Assembly (NCBI GenBank): GCA_903821905.1
Contig: CAIJMQ010000036.1
Coordinates: forward strand, 1 to 14,590
Length of the DNA: 14,590 nucleotides
DNA from: an uncultured bacterium
GTDB lineage: Bacteria > CAIJMQ01
Direction: 5' to 3'
Shown: piece by piece, positions 1-6,672 of the stretch
Position numbering within the stretch: the stretch's first letter is position 1
Layout of the letters: each line of letters opens with the position of its first letter
Made by a program: the position numbers and the translations under genes
The notes under the pieces: model-generated
The model's input: only the letters and a program-made list of their open reading frames with translations
Told to the model about the DNA's origin: nothing
Databases searched by the model: none

Positions 1-618
1 ACTTGTCTCTATTCCGTAACCTCTCCAGAGTAAAAATTTCTCGTCACCTTTTACTTCGGAATTCACAAGAGGAATCATGCCTTTCAAGATTAACTTCTTG
101 GTTTTTTGCTTCTCTGCTTCCGTAAGATGTTTTACCTGCTCTTCTCCCTCGGTAAAGAAATAATATCCCAGAACAACATTGCTGGCTTTCTTTATTGAAT
201 CGGTCAAGATTTTATCGTTATCGAATTTTTTCTGGTATTCTTCTATGAAATCCTGCGGAACTCTTTGGTTTAAATCTGTTTTATCAAGAACTGCTGATAA
301 CGGATTGTATTCTTCTTTAGAAAAAAGGACGTCGATACCTATTACTTTTGTGCCCCATTTACTCAAATTGTCTATAACTTTTGCATATGTATCTCTTGGC
401 CAGGGGAATTGACCGATTTTATCTTCTGATTTGTTATCTATCGTAACAATAATAATATCGTTGGAAGGAATATTTTTCTGAAAAGATTTGAATCTTAAAT
501 CGAGGGTTTTCAGTTCCAGCTGGTCAATAAAGTCTATGGGGAGAAAATAAAAGAAGACAATGACAGCAACGGCGAAAAATCCGATTGTATATGGGTTAAC
601 TATGCGGAGTTTTTTCAA
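1..618 (-). CDS. CHASE2-domain sensor protein, N-terminal part (runs off left edge)
   Basis: I translated the reverse complement by hand. The frame is open for 206 codons and continues past position 1. The product begins with a short basic stretch (KKLRIVNPY), then one hydrophobic transmembrane segment at about residues 10-27, then a region typical of the extracytoplasmic CHASE2 sensor domain: LELKTLDLRFK, then IIIVTIDNKSEDKIGQFPWPR at about 52-72, then KWGTKVIGIDVLFS. CHASE2 domains usually precede further transmembrane helices and an adenylate/guanylate cyclase, kinase or GGDEF output domain. That output is outside the window, so the signalling chemistry is unknown. The only plausible start is TTG at 618-616, because an in-frame TGA lies a few codons upstream and no ATG or GTG intervenes. 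No Shine-Dalgarno is visible. The gene starts 31 bp after the C11 protease gene stops, so it probably sits at the end of that operon and may be translated by read-through coupling. The family call is strong; the exact start is less certain. Confidence 0.82.
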   Translation of the reverse strand, partial: MKKLRIVNPYTIGFFAVAVIVFFYFLPIDFIDQLELKTLDLRFKSFQKNIPSNDIIIVTIDNKSEDKIGQFPWPRDTYAKVIDNLSKWGTKVIGIDVLFSKEEYNPLSAVLDKTDLNQRVPQDFIEEYQKKFDNDKILTDSIKKASNVVLGYYFFTEGEEQVKHLTEAEKQKTKKLILKGMIPLVNSEVKGDEKFLLWRGYGIETS

Positions 619-649
619 TGTTATAAAAGAGAGAAAAAAATTTCAGGCT

Positions 650-3600
650 CTATTTATCTTCTATGGTTAAATTACACCATTTAACTATAGGATACAAACT
701 GGACCTAACCATAACTCTCAAGAATTTATGATTTCCGATAAATCGTGCAACTGGAGGAGAATATCTGTAATATAGCGAAACAAAAACTTGCCCGATTGAA
801 TTACTCAAAAGATATTTGTCCCTGAAATTTCGTAGAACTTGAACCTCTCCAGCCATAGGAGAACCAAAACAGGCAGTAGCAATGAAACATCCACTTTTAC
901 CGCTGCTACTACCTTCTCCATTAGGTTCAGGGTCTATTCCTCCAGGTGGAGGTGGAGGTGTTTTTTCCGTAGATTTTGCAAGTGCCGTAAGAGTACGCTC
1001 TAATGAAACTATATAACGTTCAGATAGAGTGGAGCGGACAGGATTTACCACGAGAAGCACATAATCATCAGTTAGATTGTTAATCCAGTAACCTTCCCCG
1101 GGATTCATAACAGCAGTGGCACTATAATCTCCATTTTCATATTTCCATAGCGTTCTGGAAGTATAAACATTTTCAGATGAAGTTGCATCAAAAATCAAAT
1201 CTAAATCTAAACCAATAGTTCTATCATGTTTTTCTACTATCCCCCCTACCCCTGACCAAAATACCCATACCGTATCAAAATCAATATCAAAATTGAACGG
1301 GGTGCCAATCTGGTTCCAACCGGGATAAAGAAGAATCGGATAAGGTCTGTTAGTTTCTGCTAATAGACCTGTTACATCTATATCTACAGTGTTGCGCGAA
1401 ATAAGCCAGTAACCATTGCTTGGGACTACATCACCACCAATAGAAGGATATTCTTCCACATCATACTCGGGGAAAGGATATTCTTGATAACCTGGCGTAC
1501 TAAAAATAGGATTCCATCTGAAAAGACGCCATACATTCCGGTCATAAACTCCTAAGTCATCCTGAAGATTAGCAAAAGGGTCCAAATTGCTCGGAAGTAC
1601 AGGAGAAGAAATCATAACATAAGCTGAAGCAGTAGTCCCGCCCGGAATTGTCCTTGAATATGTATATGTGCCGGTATGATTAGGAACAAGAGACGTATCT
1701 ACATATTCGTATAAAAATTCATCCCAGTATTGCATATAAGGTAATGGCAATTTTGTCTCTTTTTTATATACTCCTTCTTCATCTTTAAGGAATAGTAAAT
1801 TTGTATCATTGTAATCAGGGTCTATTAAAGCAGTATCAGACAAATTTTCATCCCCCCAGAACCATTCCGGGAAATATATAGAAAGTCCATTGCCTTTATC
1901 AGCGATAGAACTATGATTTGCAATTACACACCCGTCAATTGCAGTAATTACATTTTGAGCTGCTGTTTGAATTAATTCACACTTAGCATTATCAGCAACC
2001 CCTTCCATAAATCCTCTTAAATCGCGGTAAGAAAAATATGGTTCATAATACCCTGCCCGTTGTTGTGCAGCAAAGATAACATCCCAATCATCATGTTCCG
2101 TTTCCAATGCTGTTTGAGCAAAGATGCTGACAGCATGGGCAAGAGTTGCAATTGTTGCGAACATACTGCCACTCTTTTGCAAAACAATAAGCTCATGACC
2201 TTCTCCTGCTCCTACCGTTGCAAAAACTATACTCTTATCCAGTGACATTACACCGTGAAATGTTGTGTCGTTGTCAACAGTATCAACAGTCACGATGCCA
2301 CTTGGAGTTATAGAAACTGTATTAGGAGTGCCTTCTATTGATGTATCTCCGTCACTATCCAGATAGGATATCCATGTCATATTACCACTGTTGTCTATAT
2401 TTACTGTGCCGCGCGACCAGCCATTATTATTGACATCGCCAGACTCCAAAGAATTCATGTTCCATATACCTTTAAAGTCAATTGCTGCGAATGTACCACC
2501 ACTCCTTTGCAAAACAATAAGTTCATAATCTTTATATCCCTCACCAGTCGACGTCATCGTTCCCACAACCGTATTCTTATCCAGTGACATTACACCGTGA
2601 AATGTTCCGTGATTGGGAAGAGATACGATACCACCTGAAGTTATAAGAGCCGTATCAGGAGCGTCGTCCATTTCTGTATCTCCCTCACTATCTAGACAGT
2701 CTGACCATACCATATTACCAACGGGGTCTATGGTTACTGTGCCGTATGACCAGCCACTATTATCGGCACCACCACCGGACCGGAGAGAATGCATTTTCCA
2801 TATGCCTTGAAGGTCGGTTTGCGCAAATGTTTCTCCGCCGCTCCTTTGCAAAATAATGAGTTGATAATCCTCATCACCAGCTGTCCCAACAACTATACTC
2901 TTATCTTGTGACATTACACCGTAAAATGAGTCGTCGTTAACAGTCACAATACCACTTGGATCTATCTGCATTGTATCGGGGGCATCTCCTTGTTCTGTAT
3001 CCTCTTCACTATCCAGATAGGATGTAAATGTCATATTGCCGCTGCCATCTATATTTACTTTAGCATGTTCCCAGCCACTATCACCGGAATCACTAGACTC
3101 AAGAGAATGCATAAGCCATGTGTCTTGAAGGTCACTTGCAGAATAATAACCTCCGAGCTGTTCTTGAAGCTGCACTGCTGAAAGAGTCTGGTCACCATCT
3201 TCTTCATTACTGATATAAAATTCTCCGTATTTTTGTACTATCATAGTGCCAAGTTCTTCAGGAGTCATAGTCGGGTTATCAGTCAAATCACTGAGTATAG
3301 TATTATAAGGCCAACCGGCAAGAGGTTCGGTCTTCTCGGAAGCCACCATCACTTTTGCATAATCTTTTACCTCATAACCTACTTCAAGCATACCCATCAG
3401 GCACGCATCAAACCCTATGAGTTCCACACCTGTTATTACTTCCCGGTCATATAAGTCTTTAAAAGCTTCCCTTATCTCTCTTATATTAAGCGCATCTCCG
3501 CCACTATGATTATCAACACATACTGATTTCCATGCATGCTCTTGCTGAACTTTTTGTTCCAAATTTTTTATTTCATTAAGGATATTTTCTCTTTCTGATA

Positions 3601-4087
3601 AAGAAAGTTCATTGCCTCTTGTCCTTAATTGGTTCCTTAGGAGTTCAATCTTTTCTCTCCAGCCATCCCCGTGGTCCCACAATATAAGAGCATAATTTGG
3701 AGCAGGATAGGTGTAAGTAGCCTGTTCAACAAAATTAGCCAAAGTTTGAGAATCCCCCATATCTACTTCACTAGAATCATCAAGGATAGAACCCCAAGAA
3801 CTATTAAGCACATCCCCTTTGGTTACAAGGCCCCAACGCGAATCATTGCTGGAAGCTCCATCAAACAGCACTACAATCGCTATATCGTCATCTGAACCAA
3901 TGTTTGCCATCTCAGTAAAATCAGCCTTTGCCGCATTTTCCAAATTATTATCGCCATCCATATAAACCATAAAAGTCCATTGGCGAGCTGGTTGAGCATA
4001 AATGGGTTGAGTAAAGAAAAACAAAGAAAAGATTGCGAAGAATAAATACAGAATATTCCTATAAGAAAAATTTATCTTTTTATGCAT
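650..4087 (-). CDS. Secreted clostripain-family (C11) cysteine peptidase with nested tandem repeats and CFI-box C-terminus
   Basis: The 1145-residue product has an N-terminal signal peptide (hydrophobic stretch 11-26, likely cleavage near AQPA at 31-34). The C11 peptidase region starts at WTFMVYMDGDNNLE (37-50). The catalytic His is probably H139 in LWDHGDGW and the catalytic Cys C229 in GFDACLMG. A charged, probably coiled-coil insertion spans about 145-185. The peptidase is interrupted after TLSAVQL (301-307) by three beta-type repeats (about 319-646) and resumes at ATLAHAVSIFAQ through GNGLSIYFP (732-740). A beta-rich region follows (GYWLI 892-896, PGWNQIG 922-928, PGEGYWI 996-1002), then a Pro/Gly/Ser linker (1044-1065) and a CFI-box tail starting GCFIATACFGS at 1066. 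ATG 4087 follows AAGGA at 8 nt spacing. Family members cleave after Arg or Lys, but this substrate is unknown. It lies 46 bp after fecR, probably in the same operon. Confidence 0.88.
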   Translation of the reverse strand: MHKKINFSYRNILYLFFAIFSLFFFTQPIYAQPARQWTFMVYMDGDNNLENAAKADFTEMANIGSDDDIAIVVLFDGASSNDSRWGLVTKGDVLNSSWGSILDDSSEVDMGDSQTLANFVEQATYTYPAPNYALILWDHGDGWREKIELLRNQLRTRGNELSLSERENILNEIKNLEQKVQQEHAWKSVCVDNHSGGDALNIREIREAFKDLYDREVITGVELIGFDACLMGMLEVGYEVKDYAKVMVASEKTEPLAGWPYNTILSDLTDNPTMTPEELGTMIVQKYGEFYISNEEDGDQTLSAVQLQEQLGGYYSASDLQDTWLMHSLESSDSGDSGWEHAKVNIDGSGNMTFTSYLDSEEDTEQGDAPDTMQIDPSGIVTVNDDSFYGVMSQDKSIVVGTAGDEDYQLIILQRSGGETFAQTDLQGIWKMHSLRSGGGADNSGWSYGTVTIDPVGNMVWSDCLDSEGDTEMDDAPDTALITSGGIVSLPNHGTFHGVMSLDKNTVVGTMTSTGEGYKDYELIVLQRSGGTFAAIDFKGIWNMNSLESGDVNNNGWSRGTVNIDNSGNMTWISYLDSDGDTSIEGTPNTVSITPSGIVTVDTVDNDTTFHGVMSLDKSIVFATVGAGEGHELIVLQKSGSMFATIATLAHAVSIFAQTALETEHDDWDVIFAAQQRAGYYEPYFSYRDLRGFMEGVADNAKCELIQTAAQNVITAIDGCVIANHSSIADKGNGLSIYFPEWFWGDENLSDTALIDPDYNDTNLLFLKDEEGVYKKETKLPLPYMQYWDEFLYEYVDTSLVPNHTGTYTYSRTIPGGTTASAYVMISSPVLPSNLDPFANLQDDLGVYDRNVWRLFRWNPIFSTPGYQEYPFPEYDVEEYPSIGGDVVPSNGYWLISRNTVDIDVTGLLAETNRPYPILLYPGWNQIGTPFNFDIDFDTVWVFWSGVGGIVEKHDRTIGLDLDLIFDATSSENVYTSRTLWKYENGDYSATAVMNPGEGYWINNLTDDYVLLVVNPVRSTLSERYIVSLERTLTALAKSTEKTPPPPPGGIDPEPNGEGSSSGKSGCFIATACFGSPMAGEVQVLRNFRDKYLLSNSIGQVFVSLYYRYSPPVARFIGNHKFLRVMVRSSLYPIVKWCNLTIEDK
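2150..3133 (-). repeat. Three tandem coding repeats, about 320-340 bp each
   Basis: This part of the C11 peptidase gene encodes three copies of a 106-112-residue unit, roughly residues 319-424, 425-536 and 537-646. Each copy follows the order D-(L/F)-(Q/K)-x-x-W, SL-(E/R)-S, GW, a (V/T)-x-ID-x-x-GNM stretch, LDS-(D/E), GIV, (F/Y)-(Y/H)-GVMS-x-DK, and LQ-(R/K)-SG. Similarity is also high at DNA level: a stretch of about 31 bases starting near 2234 recurs exactly near 2576, and a diverged copy starts near 2900, giving spacings of 342 and 324 bp. The pattern suggests a beta-barrel or beta-sandwich repeat, but I cannot name the family. Confidence 0.9.
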
Positions 4088-4133
4088 ATTTTATTCCTTA
4101 ATTTTCTCTTTATACCATACCTGTCGATTGCAT

Positions 4134-4973
4134 TTAATTTCCTGCTTCATCAGCCGGAGGAGCAGGTGGTGCCGGAAGCATATTCTCAGATGGAGGTACT
4201 TCTAAAGGTTGGTCAATTATACCGGTTTGTCCGCCCTGCGGAATAAGATTTCCCAAATTTCTTAATAATGTGTTTCCGCCTATATCTCCCCCCGTTCCCT
4301 GTCCGATGTTGTTGTCTTCTTTGTCTTTGTCAATAAGCCCTAAATTCTGCAGTAAATCAATTAGTTCGTCGAAACTTATGGGTACCGGGTCGCCGGGCGG
4401 CACGCCGTCTTCAATCGATATCATGACGCCGCTGGTCAACAGCATTTCGCCTTCGACTGAGGGTAAAATACTTGTTATAGTCACACTTCCGCTTAACCCC
4501 ATCAGTTTTGTCAACTGTTCGGATGTTACCCAAACGATAAAACTCGTGCCTTTAACTCCCGCTACTGCTGTGGGGGTTTTAACTTCAAATGTGGAATCTT
4601 TTGAAAAAAGCTTCCCTACATCGAATCTGGCTTTACCGGCAAGAAGTTTCAAACTACCTTCTCTTTGATTCTTTGAAGGAGAACATAATAATTTTTCTAT
4701 CTTGATAGTTGTCTCGGGCCCTACAGAAACAGTGGACTCATCCACAAAGAAAATTCTCGCTTGAGAATCCTCTCCTGTTCTAATTGTGTCCTTTTCGTAA
4801 ACGTCGCTTTTTACGCTTAATATTCTCCATGCTCCGTCTTCATCGAGTTTCGCCTCTACGCTGTTCTGCAAAGAAACGACTTTGCCAACTGCTTCTTGAG
4901 AGAATAAAGCGCCGACAGCGCCTGTGAACATTAAAATTGTTATCAAAACTATTTTTGATATATTTTTAATCAT
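4134..4973 (-). CDS. FecR-domain periplasmic protein
   Basis: The 279-residue product starts with a signal peptide (MIKNISKIVL..., hydrophobic 8-24, likely cleavage near LFSQ-E at 23-27), so it is probably periplasmic. A FecR-type domain follows: DTIRTGEDSQARIFFVDEST at 62-81, VGPETTIKI at 84-92, LLAGKARFDVGK at 110-121, and the family hallmark VKTPTAVAGVKGTSF at 131-145. The last 60 residues are Gly, Asn and Pro rich with acidic patches and look disordered, ending APPAPPADEAGN. It lacks the N-terminal cytoplasmic anti-sigma segment of E. coli FecR and no sigma factor gene is nearby, so a structural or ligand-binding role is more likely than classical anti-sigma signalling. The start is ATG 4973, preceded at 5 nt by GAGGTGA (4979-4985). 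That Shine-Dalgarno overlaps the TGA stop of the upstream TPR/barrel gene, so the two are probably translationally coupled. Confidence 0.88.
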   Translation of the reverse strand: MIKNISKIVLITILMFTGAVGALFSQEAVGKVVSLQNSVEAKLDEDGAWRILSVKSDVYEKDTIRTGEDSQARIFFVDESTVSVGPETTIKIEKLLCSPSKNQREGSLKLLAGKARFDVGKLFSKDSTFEVKTPTAVAGVKGTSFIVWVTSEQLTKLMGLSGSVTITSILPSVEGEMLLTSGVMISIEDGVPPGDPVPISFDELIDLLQNLGLIDKDKEDNNIGQGTGGDIGGNTLLRNLGNLIPQGGQTGIIDQPLEVPPSENMLPAPPAPPADEAGN

Positions 4974-4983
4974 TTATCTCACC

Positions 4984-6489
4984 TCAAAAATTATAATTTA
5001 CAAATAATGAAGTAACGTTTCTTCTATACTCGTAAAAATCTATATTGGAATTATTAGTAATATGTTTATAACTTAATGACGCATCCCAGTTCTCATTTAT
5101 TTTATATATTAATTTCAACCAAGCATCCAAATTAGTATCTTTTCTTTTCTCATTAAAAATGGAATCTTCATTTAGAAAATTATCAGTCGCATATTCGCCG
5201 CCTGCCTGCAATGTTGTATTTGATATCGGAAGAGGGACAGATAAACCTAGCACAGCTTTCCAACTGTAATAATCCCAATCAGAGCCATCCGCGTTATTAC
5301 CTTTATATGCTCCGCCAACTTTGATATATCCTTTATCGTTCATAATAGAAAAAAACTGGTTCAAACCGAGCGTATTGGCATAACCTGTACGGTTTTGGTC
5401 AGCGTCTCCAGGCGAATCAAAATAATTAAATTTTTCATACTGAGAATAAGATTGTGTGGTGTGCGGTGAAAACCAAGCAATATTCATTGCACTGAAAAGA
5501 GTGTGTTTTTCCATAAACTTGTCATTATCAACCAAACAATAATCATAACTATACTGGATAAAAGGTTGAAGAGGACGACTGTCCGCAGAAAAATAAATTG
5601 ACGCTGTGTGGTCCTGAACATTGTACTCGGATAAATCCTGATGTAGGGATTGATAAACCGAATATGAGCCCCCAAATTCTCCCCACGGTGAGAACTTGCG
5701 CCCTGTAAACTTTGCATCTATTACTGCTCTTGAATCTTCTTTACCAGAACTTGCCGCAACATCTTCACTCACAGGCTGAAGAGTAACATTGTCGTCGTAT
5801 TCTATACCCATAGTTGCATTGAAACCTATAGTTTTAGTTTGTTTTTTTATTGCCTCTAATAACTCGTTTATAGACTTTTCTAATTTTGGATCTGTAGAAA
5901 TGCGTTTTGCCTCTTGTAAACTATCTTCAGCTTTCTTATATACACCCTGCTGGAAAAGAGATACACCTTCCCAGTAATAAGACAAAACTGTAAGAGAAGA
6001 GTCTAATTCTCTCACCTTTCTAAATGGAGCAACACTTTTGTAGTATTTTTTCATACCGTAGTAGTTTGCTCCTTGATAATAATAGACCATAGCATCTTTC
6101 GGTGAATATTTTTCCGCTTCTTTCAATTCTTCTACTGCATTTCTATATTGTTTCAGCCGATAATAAGCTACACCCAACTGGAAATGTACGTCTTTAAATT
6201 CAGGGTTTAACTGCAATGCTTTTTCGTAAGAAGAAATTGCTTTCCCAAATTCTCCAAGCTGGGAATAAGCTCTTCCCAGATAGTAATGAGCATCGGCATT
6301 AAGAGGGTCTAATTCTTGGACTTTCAGAAATTTTGCTAAAGCTTCATTGGAATCCCCGGTTCCCAAAAGAAGTATCCCCGCTCTTAATTCTTTATCTGCT
6401 TCAAGAGAAGAATCAGCTGAAGAAACATACGTGGAATAAAGAAAAAACACAGAAAGGATTAATCCGAAATTTAAAAGTTTCTTATTCAT
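4984..6489 (-). CDS. TPR-repeat outer-membrane beta-barrel protein
   Basis: The product is exported (signal peptide core LLNFGLILSVFFLYSTYVSSA). About five tetratricopeptide repeats follow, roughly residues 32-200 from this start, with classical units such as ADAHYYLGRAYSQLGEFGKA and VHFQLGVAYYRLKQYRNAVE. A C-terminal half of about 280 residues alternates polar and aromatic residues and ends SLFVNYNF, the terminal Phe typical of outer-membrane barrels recognised by the BAM machinery. The family resembles periplasmic-TPR plus barrel porins or secretion proteins, but substrate and partner are unknown. I prefer ATG 6489 (501 residues). An upstream in-frame ATG at 6507 adds MKLTKE, but it overlaps the TATAAT box of the candidate promoter and has no Shine-Dalgarno. 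Either start leaves the signal peptide intact. It is the first gene of the minus-strand cluster and sits 10 bp from fecR. Confidence 0.85.
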   Translation of the reverse strand: MNKKLLNFGLILSVFFLYSTYVSSADSSLEADKELRAGILLLGTGDSNEALAKFLKVQELDPLNADAHYYLGRAYSQLGEFGKAISSYEKALQLNPEFKDVHFQLGVAYYRLKQYRNAVEELKEAEKYSPKDAMVYYYQGANYYGMKKYYKSVAPFRKVRELDSSLTVLSYYWEGVSLFQQGVYKKAEDSLQEAKRISTDPKLEKSINELLEAIKKQTKTIGFNATMGIEYDDNVTLQPVSEDVAASSGKEDSRAVIDAKFTGRKFSPWGEFGGSYSVYQSLHQDLSEYNVQDHTASIYFSADSRPLQPFIQYSYDYCLVDNDKFMEKHTLFSAMNIAWFSPHTTQSYSQYEKFNYFDSPGDADQNRTGYANTLGLNQFFSIMNDKGYIKVGGAYKGNNADGSDWDYYSWKAVLGLSVPLPISNTTLQAGGEYATDNFLNEDSIFNEKRKDTNLDAWLKLIYKINENWDASLSYKHITNNSNIDFYEYRRNVTSLFVNYNF

Positions 6490-6505
6490 TTCTTTCGTAA
6501 GTTTC

Positions 6506-6533
6506 ATTATACATAGTTTAAATAAAGTAGCAA
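6506..6533 (-). promoter_or_regulatory. Candidate sigma70-type promoter for the TPR/FecR/C11/CHASE2 cluster
   Basis: On the minus strand, TTGCTA (6533-6528) is followed after 16 bp by a perfect TATAAT (6511-6506). Transcription would begin near 6499, about 10 nt before the ATG at 6489 and downstream of the alternative ATG at 6507. AT-rich sequence produces such boxes by chance, so this is a candidate only. Confidence 0.45.
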
Positions 6534-6534
6534 G

Positions 6535-6553
6535 AGAAAAATAATATTTTTCT
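6535..6553. promoter_or_regulatory. AT-rich perfect palindrome just upstream of the candidate promoter
   Basis: AGAAAAAT-AAT-ATTTTTCT is an exact 8-bp inverted repeat with a 3-nt centre, lying 1 bp upstream of the -35 box proposed for the TPR gene. It could be an operator or the stem of a weak terminator from the operon upstream. On the minus strand its right arm ends in TTTTTCT, which only loosely resembles a terminator tail. Confidence 0.3.
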
Positions 6554-6560
6554 ATCTACT

Positions 6561-6660
6561 TCCCCCCTCATTCTTTCCCCGTGGAATTCTAAAGAATTCC
6601 CGGGACCAAGGTCCTTGAAATCGCATCCGCGATTTCTAAGGGCAGAATGAAAAAGGGGGA
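6561..6660. repeat. About 100-bp multi-hairpin palindromic element with TCCCCC/GGGGGA ends
   Basis: The element is bounded by TCCCCC (6561-6566) and its complement GGGGGA (6655-6660). A second inner pair extends this outer stem: TCATTCT (6568-6574) with AGAATGA (6644-6650). Inside lie three consecutive hairpins. The first pairs CCCG and GGAATTC (6578-6589, one bulged T) with GAATTCC and CGGG (6594-6604), with loop TAAA. The second is GGACC-AA-GGTCC (6603-6614), sharing two G residues with the first. The third is GAAATCGC-ATCC-GCGATTTC (6617-6636), extended by CTT/AAG. It lies in the gap after the homocitrate/citrate synthase-like gene and before the TPR gene. The layout resembles a small non-autonomous palindromic repeat (REP or MITE-like). 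Transcribed from either strand it would fold into a multi-branched RNA, and it may terminate or insulate the two operons. No clear target-site duplication is visible. Confidence 0.7.
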
Positions 6661-6672
6661 CTATTTGCAATT

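Noticed and set aside
179-412. Plus-strand open frame of 77 codons
   Set aside because: It lies wholly antisense to the CHASE2 coding sequence, whose translation shows clear family motifs. The plus-strand product has no recognisable features.
4270-4668. Plus-strand open frame of 132 codons
   Set aside because: It is antisense to the FecR-domain gene, rich in Ser, Pro and Leu as expected for a shadow frame, and has no ribosome binding site or motif.
4134-4973. FecR protein as a classical sigma-regulator partner
   Set aside because: No ECF sigma factor or TonB-dependent receptor is in the window, and the protein has a cleavable signal peptide rather than a cytoplasmic anti-sigma N-terminus.
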